From: Xiphias gladius
Taxonomy: Eukaryota > Chordata > Actinopteri > Istiophoriformes > Xiphiidae
Assembly: GCF_016859285.1 (NCBI RefSeq)
Contig: NC_053407.1
Coordinates: 25,353,857 to 25,417,856 of the forward strand
Reading direction: 5' to 3'
DNA: 64,000 bases
The notes beneath the pieces are model-generated. The model had not been told where the DNA came from. It was given only the letters and a program-made list of their open reading frames with translations, and did not search any database. Each line of letters begins with the position of its first letter. The stretch's first letter is position 1. This document shows, one piece after another, positions 23,101 through 40,316 of this stretch. The translations under genes were made by a program, and so were the position numbers.

Positions 23101-26100
23101 AAATATAATTATCTCAGTTTTATCCTCATTAAGCTCGGGAAAGTAACACGCCATCCAACACTTTATAATCTTCAGTGCAGTCGTTTGGGGCACTTAAAAG
23201 ACAAGAATCAGTAGGATTTACAGGAAGATATAATTGCCTGTCGTCCGAGCAGAGCTGATCAAACATATGAACAAATTTACTTGGCGTGGCTGAGTTAATA
23301 AAATCTGATTGATGGGCTTCGACCTAATAGAGGTAGAGTTTTTAAACACAAGAGTCATATGGTCTGAACAGGGGCAGACATTTTTTTCCAACTTGTCTGC
23401 TGAGATTCTTTAAGTCAATGAAAGATCGTGTGAAATTAAAGCATTTGGCAGCTCAAATCTCATTCCTGAGAAATTCGGGGAGGCGAAACAAACCACGACA
23501 AAATTAAAACAAGACAGAAAGAGGATTCGGTCCTGTCGAGAAAGCCACTTGGTGAAGTACAGAGGATCTTCATTGGAAGGGAGCAGCAGTAGTCCTTTAA
23601 ATTAAAACATATTTATGATGATAAAATTTTTTGGTCTTCTTATATAATGTCACACTAAAGTATTTATCACTACTGCACAGTTTTAAAAGTGTTTCTCTTT
23701 CATTCAGGTTGTACCTGGGAGTTTGCGGCCATGGTGGGCTACATCAAACGGGCCCTCCCCGAGACGCTGCTGGTGGTCGTGGGCTTCAGCCTTGGGGGAA
23801 ACATCGTCTGTAAGTTCCTGGGTGAGAACCGATCGAACCAGGACCGAGTGCTGTGCTGCGTCAGCGTCTGTCAGGGGTACAGCGCCCTCAGGTTGGTAGC
23901 CTGAAGGAAAAACAAAGGAACAGAACCAGGACTGGATATGATTAAAAATGTATAGATAAGTACACCAGAGTAGTACGTCAGTTTCAGCCCCATTTCTAAA
24001 ACAACAGTGAATGACTATGCGTTATATGTTATCATAAAAGTTGGTCATCTTGAAGCTTTTTTTTTTTTTCCAGCTACAGTATCTTAAAAGTGGTCGGGTG
24101 TTTTTTCTTCCACAGTGTATTTGTATTCGAGCATTAAAGTATTCGTATGTTCAGGGCTCAGGAAACATTCCTTCAGTGGGACCAGTGCCGGAGGCTCTAC
24201 AACTTTGTGTTGGCGGACAACATGAAGAAGCTCATCCTGTCACACAGGTGGAGGAACACAACAACAGTTGCTGCAATTACACACGAACAGTTAAAGTAGC
24301 TACAGAAACGTACTCTAGGTTTAGTCGCGTAGGAATCAGCTGTAACAATCTAAACAATAAAAACTGCCGCACTGCTTTGAATTCCTGCCCTGACTTTTCT
24401 AAATACCTTTGTTGTTCTGTTTAACAGGAGCAGTTTGCTGGGCATGAGCTCCAGCAACATCGGGGACGCCGACCTGAGCAGACTGTACGCAGCCACGTCC
24501 TTGACGCAGATCGACGACAGCATTATGAGGTGAAATCCCCTGGGATGTTGATTTTCATGGGGCTGCCAGTGGCTGCTCCAAACTCTGCATACCTTTTCTC
24601 TGTCACTGATGTAATCACACGACTTGTGCTGCAGAAAATTCCACGGCTACAGCTCTTTGAAGGAGTACTACGAGACGGAGAGCTGCGCGCACTACATCCA
24701 CAAAGTAAGTGATAAGTGTGTAATGTTTTCATCTGAAACCTTGATGGATATAATGTTTAGTTTGATTTAATCTGATATACTACTAACTTTACCTCCTGCT
24801 ACTACTATTATTACCTCTGACATGGCTTCAGTTAGTCTACTTCTGTCTTACCAGTACTACAATCACTACTACTACTACTACTTCCACTGCTTCTGTAAAA
24901 GACATATTTATCACTGTCTTTTACAGAAGCAGTTTCTTTTACAACTATTGCTTACAGCTATTTCTCTTTTACCATAATTGCTTCTAATGTTATCACCGAC
25001 TGCTGCATCTACTTTTAGAGGAAGTTATGAAGTGTAACTATTTCTGTTTCTGTCAGCCCAGTATTTCTGTACAGTGTGTTTGCTGGTTGCCTGGCAATGT
25101 TGCTACTCCTATAAACCACAAATTGTTGTTTTTACATCACTGTTACTGAGAAGTGTTATTTAGTGAGCATAGTAACAGTGAGAAGCATGGTGTTGGTTAG
25201 CTTTTTTTTTTTTTTCCCCTCTCTGTTTCCAGTCTTTATGCTAAGCTAAGCTAATCACCTGCCAGCTGTAGCTCCGCACTCCACGAGATGAGTACCACTT
25301 TTTACAGTTAACTCTTGGAAAGAAGGTGAATAAGTAAAGTTCCCAAACTGTCAAACTATTCATTTGATGAATTAATTATATGGAAGTAATGCCTTCACTA
25401 CTGCCACTGCTGACGTTACCTGGCCTACTACTGCTGGTGCTTCTAATACTATTACATCTACTACATTACTGACACCACTACTGCTAAAAGTTTTGCCAAT
25501 GTAGTACTTTTGCTTCCACAACTTCTACACTGACTAACCCACTGCTAAAACATCCTCTTCTAATACTCCTACAATTACTATTGCAATAACAGCACTTAAC
25601 CAGGCCTTACAAAGTCATTTATAAACAAACTGTTTCCCGTCCAGGTCACTGTGCCTCTCCTCCTGGTTAACTCCTCAGACGACCCACTAGTTCATCAGTC
25701 ACTACTGGCTATTCCACGCACACTCGCAGGTTTGTGGTTTTTTTGCCAAGATTCGTCCTTCGGCGGCCGTCAATGGTATTTAATGAGAAATATATCAAAT
25801 GTGTCATCTGGTTTTAAATTGGAGTCAAAGTAGGCCTGTCATAATTCCACACAGTAGATCCTTAGTATTAGTGACCACGCTGGAAAGGAAAATCAGTGGT
25901 TTGAATATTGAAAAGATTAATTCATCAAACCCTTATGATAAAGTGACAAAGAATGTTAAATAACTTTACAAAATGTCTCTCTCAGTGAACCATCAGAAAA
26001 TAGATCAGCATATAAGCAGCATATAATAAAACAATGATGTACTGTATATCCATTGATGATAAATTGTAAGCATAGAACATATAAACTTTCATATGAAAGT

Positions 26101-29100
26101 ATTCTTCACATCTAATTATGCAACAGCACGTGTGGATTAACTGAACTGTTGCTTTAAGGTTATGCTTTGTTTGCTTTACGTATTTTGGGTGTTTCCTAGA
26201 GAGCGATGACTACCACAGTAAAACATTGTCCTCACGGTGATATACACTCAGACTGGCGTGGCGTGAATGAACCCTTTGTCCTTCCTCTGGAGCTGGACTC
26301 CGGAGCCAGAGTCTTAAGTGTTGATAAAGTCTCGTTAGAGCTCTCTACTCAACACTGCCCAGCCCAGACAGTCTTGTTGAATTTTTCAGGGCCATGTGAT
26401 CTGCCTGGGCTATTGGATTATATATATAGAGCAGCCTGTGTGTGTGTGCTTGCGTGTGCTTGCGTGTGTGTGTGTGGTTGTGGCCACAGCTTGCTGCCCT
26501 GTCTTGCCACGGTAGGTCACATGCACTGGCCCCTGTGTGTGTAAATTAATGACTTTGACCTAGACCTAGACAAGGGAAACACTAAATTCGTCCTCTACTT
26601 CAAGGAAACATGGATACTTAGGATTTTAGTGCTCGCTTTTACAGTTTGCTTTGTTATTCATCGCCATTTAATCTTAATTATTTTGAAAGTTTTAATGCTA
26701 AATTACCAATTATACGGGAATTATAAACTGCTAATGGCTTTATTAATGGTTAATAAATAATTTTACTAATGCTTAGGGAGACCTCGCCAATGGACTGATT
26801 GACCATTTATCTTTTGGAACACAACCATTTATAACTACTTATTAACATTTACAACTGCTGCTTTTTATGGTATAAACATTTATTAAAATATACATAGTTT
26901 GAATAGATATTATAATGGATGCTGTTTTTCTGACATTTTCAAGTGATGTGTCCCATTCCGTTGTTTGAATAAAGACTGTCGTGTATCAGTGTTCCCTGTT
27001 TAAATCAAATGTTTTGGTATTAACATGGCCGTTGGTAATGCAGTTTGTAAATGTTGGTAAACCATTAATTAGTGCTTAAGATTTCGCACTTTCTAATGAT
27101 CCATTGGCGAAAGTTAATCAGCTGCAGTTATAAATGTTAACAAATCACAGGTTCTACAATTCATCAATTCATCTGTAAATATTAATCAGCCGTTTTATAA
27201 AAGGGATTTTGGTTCAGATGTCCTGCAGCCCTATTCCAGAAGATAAGTGGTCAAACAGTCCACTGAAGAGGTCTCCCTAATGAATGAAAGCTAAAAAGAC
27301 AGGCAAAGTGTCAGGCTGGAGGAGCCAACAGTTGTTCTTACTAATGACTTAGAACTGATCCATAATGATCTGATTTATCCATAAATCCGTTCATTAAAGT
27401 TAATAAACCCGTTATAAATGGTGCTTTATCATAAAGTGGTACCATTGTTTTTACTGAAATGAACGAGTAAACTTTACGGTAGAGACCTCTTGCACACACA
27501 AAACCCATTCAAAACCCACTGGACAAAAAACAACAATTTACTGCCAGAGGCTTTATTCTTAATTCCTGAAAATTTTGGCATTTCAGACACTAGATTTTGA
27601 AGACTGGTTTGGTGACAATTATTTATTGTGAAACACTGGAGATTTAAAGGCATAGTGGCAATGTCTGGAGACGCTTATCAAAAAAACCAAAGAGACACAA
27701 AAAAAGTGCAAAAGGCTACAACCTCTGAGAGTTGTAAGCATGAAAAATGAATGAACTGTGCAGCAGTTACACTTAACATGTTTCTGCTGTACGGTCTTTG
27801 TCAGCACCATCTGTTTATGCGTTTCGTTTTTTTTTTGCCAAATAGTGCTCTCTAAACCTTTTAAAATATCCTTTTAGCTCACTGTTGATGTGTTGAAATT
27901 CAGCAGAGTTCACAACTGAGTTTCAAATCATCATCAGGGAGGAAATTTGGGGCCTGTGTTAGGTGCTCTGAAATCAGGGATTGCATCTTTGACAGAATTC
28001 GTGGTCACTATTTAATCATTTAATGAATCTCCATAAAGTTTGGTAATAACACCAAAAGAAGTGACTGTGTAAGGCGAAATGGTCTCGGTGCTCAGCTCAC
28101 TGATAATTAAGACCAAGTTAGAAGCTCTCTGCAGATTTTAGATCATTGTTTTGGTTCTCTTTGTGCACATAGATTTAGTATTTTATCATTACCGTTTTGT
28201 CAGGAGCTGGTGGAAAACCAAACCTGAGCTACCAGAAGGGTAGATATTGGACTTACTGTAAGCTCATGTTGCTCAGTATCTGCTGGATGTGCAAGTAAGC
28301 AGTTGTTTGCTAACATGTTAGTCATTGCGACTTGATAAGCCAGTGGTGCAGCATGTCGGGGCTGTGTTTCTCCGAGTGGGTTTTCTGACTATTTCTGCCC
28401 TCTGGTGGTCAAAAAAAAAAAAAAAATCTCTTAATGTGGCTTCAAAGCAGCAATAATTAATATTTTAATGATAAAAATGAATCAAATGAGGGACAAACCC
28501 ACAGATAAATATATGCGGAGCTTTGTAACATCTTACAGCTACTTGTTTTCGCATGCCGGCTCACAGCTTTCTGTTCTGGTTCACTTTCAGTTCTCTCATC
28601 CCTGTTGTTTTTCAGTGAAAAACCTCTCACTGCACACTACCTGCTCAGCACCAGACAGCACAGACGAAGTTAGTTAGCGACTAGGTGGTGAACGTGGTGG
28701 AGAATTTAGAAGCTAAAGAGCCAGATGTTTCTCTCAGCCGTTTGGGGAAAGAAATGTAGAACCAAGAGGCCGGTGAATATTGGACTTACATTCATTCAGG
28801 TGGAGCCAAGCACAACTCCAGATGAATGCTAACGTTGAGCTGAATCCTGCGCGTCTATTAATGCGCAACTTTTGCTCACATTTCACAGCTTGTTTATGCT
28901 GCAACCAAGTGGCCAAAAAAAAAAAAAATCAGTTATTGCATGTTTAGGAAACAAAACACTGTAGAGGAGACATTTCCTTATTTTTAAGGTTGATATTAGA
29001 GCAAGTGTTTCATGTCAGGGGCTGAGCCCTTAGGTGAAAGTGATTTGTTTGGCTGATGGATCTAGTTGGTGAAGTGAAATATTACACATATGAACTAATC

Positions 29101-29556
29101 TCTTATGTTTCTCTGATAATTGGTTTACAACAGTAGCATTATTACAGCTGCTACACAAAAAACCCGAACACCCCCTACATTTTTTTCCTGTTACAGACAC
29201 TGTAGTTCTACTATGTGTTGGATGTTTCAAAGGATGAGTGGGCTGGCTCTTAATTAGGTGTCACCATACTGCTGAGGAAAAAGAAAAAAAGAGTCTTATG
29301 ATCTTACCTGTATCTGTCGTCCTCTCCAGAGAAGATGCCCAATGTGATATTTGCCCTGACCCAACACGGAGGCCACCTGGGATTCTTCGAGGGGGCCGTG
29401 CTGTTCCCTCAACCCCTCACCTGGATGGACAAGGTCATAGTCGAGTACACCGACGCCATCTGCCACTGGGAGAAGAACAGGCCAGCCTGTCAGAGGAGCA
29501 GCCACCAGGACGTGAACTCCCGCCTGAAGAGCACAAGGGTAACGCTCAACGGGTAA
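20191..29556 (+). CDS. abhd2: Abhydrolase domain-containing protein 2 (monoacylglycerol lipase ABHD2)
   Basis: This is a membrane-anchored serine hydrolase; mammalian ABHD2 hydrolyses 2-arachidonoylglycerol and other esters. Coding exons are 20191-20402, 22058-22233, 22648-22815, 23708-23891, 24155-24247, 24428-24529, 24635-24704, 25645-25729 and 29330-29556. All phases fit and give 438 residues, against 425 in human as recalled. The N-terminal anchor is VKLAAVATVLYIIVRCL, near residues 23-39. The nucleophile is Ser213 in GFSLGG. The acid is Asp348 in NSSDDPLVH, and the base is His379 in QHGGHLGF. An HX4D acyltransferase-type motif occurs in NHSEKNYIRTFVD. The start at 20191 is chosen because homology begins soon after it; a second Met is at residue 9. 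The C-terminal tail after CHWEKN is not obviously conserved. Convergent with rlbp1. Confidence 0.97.
21055..21320. mobile_element. GCTGCAAC-type non-autonomous element, copy 3
   Basis: This reverse-orientation copy in abhd2 intron ends CATAATGAAAATAATCATTAG then TTGTGGCCCTGG. The internal string ATTTTGGACTGTTGGTCAAT matches the family. The left part seems deleted. Confidence 0.6.
24886..24933. repeat. Perfect 19-bp inverted repeat with 10-nt loop
   Basis: The arms 24886-24904 (ACTGCTTCTGTAAAAGACA) and 24915-24933 (TGTCTTTTACAGAAGCAGT) are exact reverse complements around TATTTATCAC. They lie in the abhd2 intron between coding exons 7 and 8 of the nine listed, within TACTAC-rich sequence. A hairpin in the pre-mRNA is expected. 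Confidence 0.9.
25190..25370. mobile_element. Interspersed repeat fragment (GCTAAGCTAAGCTAATC type)
   Basis: The string CTTTATGCTAAGCTAAGC, then GCTGTAGCTCC, then GGAAAGAAGGTGAATAAG and AAACTGTCAAACTATTC are landmarks of a short repeat common in teleost introns. No terminal repeats are preserved well enough to set its class. Confidence 0.5.
26773..27280. mobile_element. MITE-like element with about 45-bp terminal inverted repeats
   Basis: The left end TTAGGGAGACCTCGCCAATG continues GACTGATTGACCATTTATC. The reverse complement of the right end reads TTAGGGAGACCTCTTCAGTG then GACTGTTTGACCACTTATC. The 508-bp element is AT-rich inside and has no coding capacity. It lies in the last abhd2 intron. 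Confidence 0.7.
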
Positions 29557-29960
29557 CACATACTGTACATACAGTCTCTTGATTCTGGACGGCAGGGTGA
29601 CGTCATGGGCAGGGAGGTGTGCTTCAACCAGAGTATGAATGTGATCTTTAACCTCACTGTGGAAAATTGGGATTTCTCTGCATTTATTATTATTGAAAAC
29701 ATTCCCGGATACTCATACTAATACTTTCAGTAGAGAGTATTCAGTTTACACACAAATTAGACTTCTAGTCTAACTCCAATCACTGAGAAAACTGGGACAT
29801 TGAGTGTGAAGGTCCCATTTTTTTTGGCGATCACTCTGAAGCCTTAAAATCTTACCAACAATAATATACTTGATGCCCCACATCAGTCATATTTTTATTC
29901 TGGCAACAGCCGTGGCCACATGCATTATGTTTTCAGGGTTGTCCGTATATACATTACGTC

Positions 29961-30240
29961 CGTCCGTCCCGTTCTCGTGAACGCAATATCTCAGGAATGC
30001 CTTGAGGGAATTTCTTCAAATTTGCCACAAACTTTTCCCTGGACTCAAGGATGAACTGATTATATTTTGGAGGTCAAAGGTCAAGGTCACTGTGCCCTCA
30101 TGTCCGTCCCGTTCGCGTGAGGGCAATATCTCAGGAACACCTTGACATTTCTTCAAATTTGGCACAAACGTTCACTTGGACTCAAGGATGAACTGATTAG
30201 ACTGTGGTCAAAGGTCAAGGACGAGATCACTGTGATCTCT
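29961..30240. repeat. Two-unit tandem repeat, period about 140 bp
   Basis: Both units contain CGTCC(C)GTTC(T/G)CGTGA, GCAATATCTCAGGAA, TTTCTTCAAATTTG and GGACTCAAGGATGAACTGAT in the same order. The starts are about 140 bp apart. Such AAGGTCAAGGTCACTGTG units form tandem arrays elsewhere in fish genomes, by recall. Confidence 0.75.
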
Positions 30241-31277
30241 CAAAACATGTTTTTTGCCATAACTCAAAAATTCATACGCTAATTATGATAGAACGCACTT
30301 AATACCTTTTATGAAATCCCTTCAAAGTCTTCATTACATACATTATATTATATGATTCTGAACAGACAGAGATGTAAACTGCAACTTGACTAGTTGGTAC
30401 TTTGAGTTTCGGCTTCTCATGAATCATTCAGCTGCCTCTGCTGAGCAGCAGAATGACACGAATTATGGTGTACAGTGGTGATTTCCAGCTGTTGTTAAGG
30501 TTCAACATAACAGCCGTTCTGTTCAAATTGTGATTTTGATTTCCTCAAATTGTATTTTAAATGCTCTTTGGTATGATCTTGTTTGTTTCCACCGAGAGAA
30601 ATCTGCTGTTTTATTGCAGGAAATCTGTTAAATAACATCCGGGTTGGTTTATTTATATATTTTGAGTGATCATTTTGTTCATTTGGACATCACTCGCCAG
30701 TTCTTCACTTTGCATTTCCATTGTGTGTGGTCGACCATCGACCTGCATTCTTGCTGCTGACCTCCCATCAATTCAGGTTTTTAAACAGGTTTAGGGGTTG
30801 GAAATGGAAATATGGGCTCTTCATACAAATTACCTTTAACATTGTACTCCAAACATTGTACTTCTCTAGGTCAGCGTGTCCCATTCCATGAATCGCCCCA
30901 CAAAACCCAAAAACGATTAGAAAACAGAGGCTATTATTACGATGCCCTCTGCCATAGGAAAATTGAAAGAAATTTCCTAAATGCTGCTGTTTACGTGGAT
31001 GATTACCACAGAAACAAGTCCTTTGACCTGTCTAAAAACCAGGGCAGGAGATTCTCGGAAAATATACTGGACTGAAGGGCTCTTCAGGAAAGAGCTGCGT
31101 CGAACAAATTTTTTTTTTTTTATTATTTACAAATATTACAACAGAGCGGAGAGAAGAGAGTGCAACTGGGACATAAATAGTAAGTGTATAAAATGAGAAA
31201 TCCAGTGTTGGACTCTCATTTTACACACTTAACCAAAAAAATTACCAAAGCACTTTTTGCTTTTCCATAACAATGAT

Positions 31278-31319
31278 CTTAACTTTGTAATTTTGCAGCT
31301 TAACTTTGTAATTTTGCAG
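31278..31319. repeat. Perfect 21-bp tandem duplication
   Basis: CTTAACTTTGTAATTTTGCAG occurs twice back to back and is followed by the start of a third unit (CTTAAC). Confidence 0.9.
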
Positions 31320-32616
31320 CTTAACCTGATCAATGTTAGTGATTCTGCTGCATTTTTGCCACATACCTATTGAAGGCACATGGCTTTGGCTCCAATCCAG
31401 CGAAGGTCTTATATGAGACAATACTTCACACAAAGGCTAATTGCTAAGTTTCATAAGTGACCACAGTTTTGTGGGGTTGGTTTTTAGCTTATTGCTACAT
31501 GCCAGTTGGGTGGACTGTGCCACTTAAAACAAATATAAATGCATAATAAATACAGTGAACGGAGGAGTAAAGACGATGCAAATGTTTCTTAATGAAAACA
31601 CAAAAAACTACAACACAAAATGTACCTCTGTGTCTCAGGATACAGTATATTTCCTTGAGAAATGTACTGATAAAGGATCTCAAACACTGACACAATAAGA
31701 GGTGCATTTTTAAGTGCAAGAATTCTTTTTGTTTTTTTGTGGTTTAATTGTGGCCTTTTTTCATTACCATTTTTAAGAAGTGCCTATGATGTTCCTGTTT
31801 GGTATTAATCACTTTCCTGCGAGTTAAATCCTGTCAGATACTGTGTAAATGTGTAAATGCAGTGGTAAATGCAAGTTCATGCACGTCTTATCAATCAACG
31901 TTTCAGCCATCAGATTCAATACAATGCTCAATCTGCCCTCTGAGGCTGAAGTCAAGCTGCAACGGCACTGCGACTCCGTCTGTATGTGCAGTATGTCCTA
32001 TGGACTCCTTTGCCTGCACTTTACTGTCTTTACAGTTCCTATGGTACTGTATGACAATAGAGATTGTATCAGCATAATGTTTTTTGTTCTGACGCGGTAC
32101 GCAGCATTGACTGACTAGTCACATTTGAACTCACCCATTAATAAATATTTTTCACAAACGTTTACGTCTGTTTATTTTAAACTGATCTAGATTTTACTTT
32201 TTTTTTTTTGAATTTCTAGCTTAACACAAAGAGTACAACTTATATTTATATACAGTTTATTGTACATTTATTGACATTCTTATTGGTGCACCAGGTAGCA
32301 CAATGGGTAAAACTTTATAATATTCATATTGAAGAACAATCTAAAAAACACAAGAGACAGGCACTTGTTGGAATATCAGCCTTGTACTGAGACGAGAGAG
32401 ACGGGGACCAGAGAGAGGAAACTGAGAAATCTGGGGCCTGCCAGTGTTAAAACAAGCTGCGTGAATGAACTACGGTCAAAACAAAGCACAACTTAACAGG
32501 GGAGAGAGACAGAAAATCTGTGTGTGTGTGTGTGTGTAATAAAAGGATTGCTGTTTCCCAGTAAACTCCGAACACACCAAAAAGTAAGCCTTAAAGCACC
32601 TCCTGCACAAAACTGC

Positions 32617-32622
32617 TTTATT
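32617..32622 (-). terminator. Candidate polyadenylation signal of rlbp1
   Basis: TTTATT on the plus strand is AATAAA on the rlbp1 strand, about 575 bases after the stop codon. No closer canonical signal was noticed. Confidence 0.35.
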
Positions 32623-33196
32623 GTGCTGTGTGAAAATAATACATTTGACCTAAAAAAAATAAAGGTACGTTAATGGTCATGGGGATGAATGACCTATTAA
32701 AGACCATTTTAAGACTAAGAAGTTTGATTTTCAAACTATATAGGTATTAAATTGGATCAATGGTTGCTTGGAAGGTAGAAGATTATTCTTAAAATCTTAA
32801 TATGCTTTGGAAAGCAATCTGCAATTTCATAAAATATATGCAAATAGTGGTCTAAAATTCTGAGTAGAGAACTGGCTTTGGTCGTCAATGCTAAAAAATT
32901 AGCAACTGTAAAAAGGTACTTAAGAGATAAATCCAGTGGCTTAATACAGAATACTGTAGAGGGCAGTAACGAATGAAGGCTGACTGTAATGGAGACCGCC
33001 TCGTTCCCGTTTGATTGTGCTTTGTCAGGACCTCTGGTAAACAACATCACTTGAGGTTCTCACACACTCACGACTTTCATTTATACCTTTCTTTCTAAAA
33101 CCACACAGCTAGATTGGGCTTTGAGTCCCCACAGTCTGTGGGGTTTGTGATATATATAATGGCTCTTTGTCTGTTCGGCAAAGGGATGGAGGTTGT

Positions 33197-38685
<5,489 letters not shown>

Positions 38686-39130
38686 GTGTTCTGCTCTTCA
38701 AATCAGCTCCGTGCTGTGTGGGAGAAAATGAAAGGGAACATGTGAACCACATGAATCTCATTAAAACAAACAAACAAACAAAAACAAAACAATTGACACA
38801 CTGTACTCCACATTAATCCCCCTTCATCCCATCTGCTTTGCTATCACAGGGTACCTTCATTGTGCTATATTTAGCACTTTCTCATTCCTTAATGATTTAT
38901 CAGGAGATTTAAGGTCAAAAGACTTTTGTTTCATAATCAACAGGCTCACACTTGCTGTCAAGGTTTAAACTCTTTAGTATCATGTCGATAAATTCAGTGT
39001 CTTTAGAGAATCAGTAAAATATACAACCACTTGTATATTATTATTTGTTTTTTTTAATTTTACGTTAGTTAGGTCGAACATTTCTTCGTACTGGTTGTTG
39101 CAGTATGGTCTTGTTCTCATACTTTATCTA

Positions 39131-39440
39131 GAGCTGAAATAATCAACCTATAATTTGATTAGTTGACCGCAAGAAAACGCATCTGCGACTATTCTGATAC
39201 TCGATTCATCATTCCTGGAGCAAACATACCGAACGTGACCTTTTCCAGATTCTCATCTGTCAGGATGTGTGAGAGTAAACTGAGTATCTTTGGGTTTTGG
39301 ACTGTTGGTAGGACAAAACAAGCAAACTGAAATGGTTACACTGGGCTGTGAGACATTATGATGGACATTTTTTTTTTTTACTAAACTAGACCAAAACTCT
39401 TAATTGGGAAATAATAGGGGGATGACTCGATGACTCTGAA
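39131..39440. mobile_element. GCTGCAAC-type non-autonomous element, diverged copy 4
   Basis: It starts GAGCTGAAATAATCAACC and contains ATCTTTGGGTTTTGGACTG followed by TTGGTAGGACAAAACAAG, in the order seen in other copies. It lies in the rlbp1 intron between the non-coding exon and the start-codon exon. Confidence 0.45.
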
Positions 39441-40205
39441 TTGAGTGAAATATCAAATCCAACAGGGCTTTTTTTTTTTTTTGCCTGCAAAATGATTCCA
39501 AAAGGAAAGTCTTTCATCTTCTGCATCATTTTACACACATTTCTTTGTCACTCGGCACCTGATATTTGATATCTGTGATAACTGGTAGTGCGGTTTTGAC
39601 GTGCAGACAAACCGACACATTTCCTCATACCGATTTCAAGTTAATCTGTCTCCCACGTAACGAAATTTGCAGCCTGACTGCTCCTGAAATGCCATCGGTT
39701 AGGAGCGACTAAAAAATGTTTCGTCTGTTATGCTGTGGCTGTATAGCAGACTGCTGAAGACTGCTGCCGTCAGATTTACAGGTACCTAGTTAATAACATG
39801 GGGCAAGCCGCTTGGTGAACAGTTACATGCAGAGCTGCAGTCGCATGGGCGCTTGCAATCTGGGGATTTTTGACCACAGTGGGAATGTAGCTCTGAACCT
39901 TGCCAGTTTTAGTCCCATGATGCACCTGCTGAGCGAACTGTTACCAACAATAATCGTCTAGATTAATCAACTAGATTTAGCACTCAAATACCACAAGATG
40001 CATATAGGATAAAAGTAGTTTTAGAAAATGAAAAGCAGCCAAATATCCACATATTTTGGTTTCATGCCACTGTAGATTACAGCGCAAGTGTCCCTGGTCA
40101 AAATTGCTACTCAGCAGCTACAGAATTACCCAGCAAGGTTGTACAGCATCCGAGGCAGAAAAGAGGCTGAAGCAGCACGTCAAGCATTGGAGCCCGAAGT
40201 CTTAC

Positions 40206-40290
40206 CTGGGACAGATGTGAGGTCGCTGGCTGGGGAGTCGCAGGGGTCTGTGTGGAGCAGGGTGGACGGGACCTATGATTTGTAGCGCTG
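40206..40290 (-). other. rlbp1: rlbp1 non-coding first exon (3' border defined)
   Basis: On the minus strand CATCTGTCCCAG is followed by GTAAGACT, a strong donor with exon end at 40206. Splicing to the acceptor before 38713 (CCCACACAG) joins it to the ATG-bearing exon. The upper limit is not known, and 40290 is only a working border below the CRX-type sites. Open frames here on either strand are not conserved proteins. Confidence 0.55.
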
Positions 40291-40316
40291 GGATTAGTGG
40301 CGTCACAGCAGATTAC
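40291..40316 (-). promoter_or_regulatory. CRX/OTX-type sites upstream of rlbp1 exon 1
   Basis: GGATTA at 40291-40296 is TAATCC on the rlbp1 strand, the core bound by the photoreceptor factors CRX and OTX2. A second GATTA (40311-40315) lies 15 bases further upstream. The site is about 85 bp from the exon 1 donor, a plausible core-promoter distance for a retina gene. Confidence 0.4.

Larger units (their letters stand above)
29557..32160 (+). other. Probable abhd2 3' untranslated region and flank
   Basis: No coding exon is visible between the abhd2 stop and the 3' flank of rlbp1. AATAAA signals occur at 31545-31550 and 32140-32145 on the plus strand. The less AT-biased segment 31870-32140, just before the second signal, fits a long 3' UTR end. 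The interval also contains the tandem repeat at 29961-30240 and a 21-bp duplication at 31278-31319. Confidence 0.4.
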
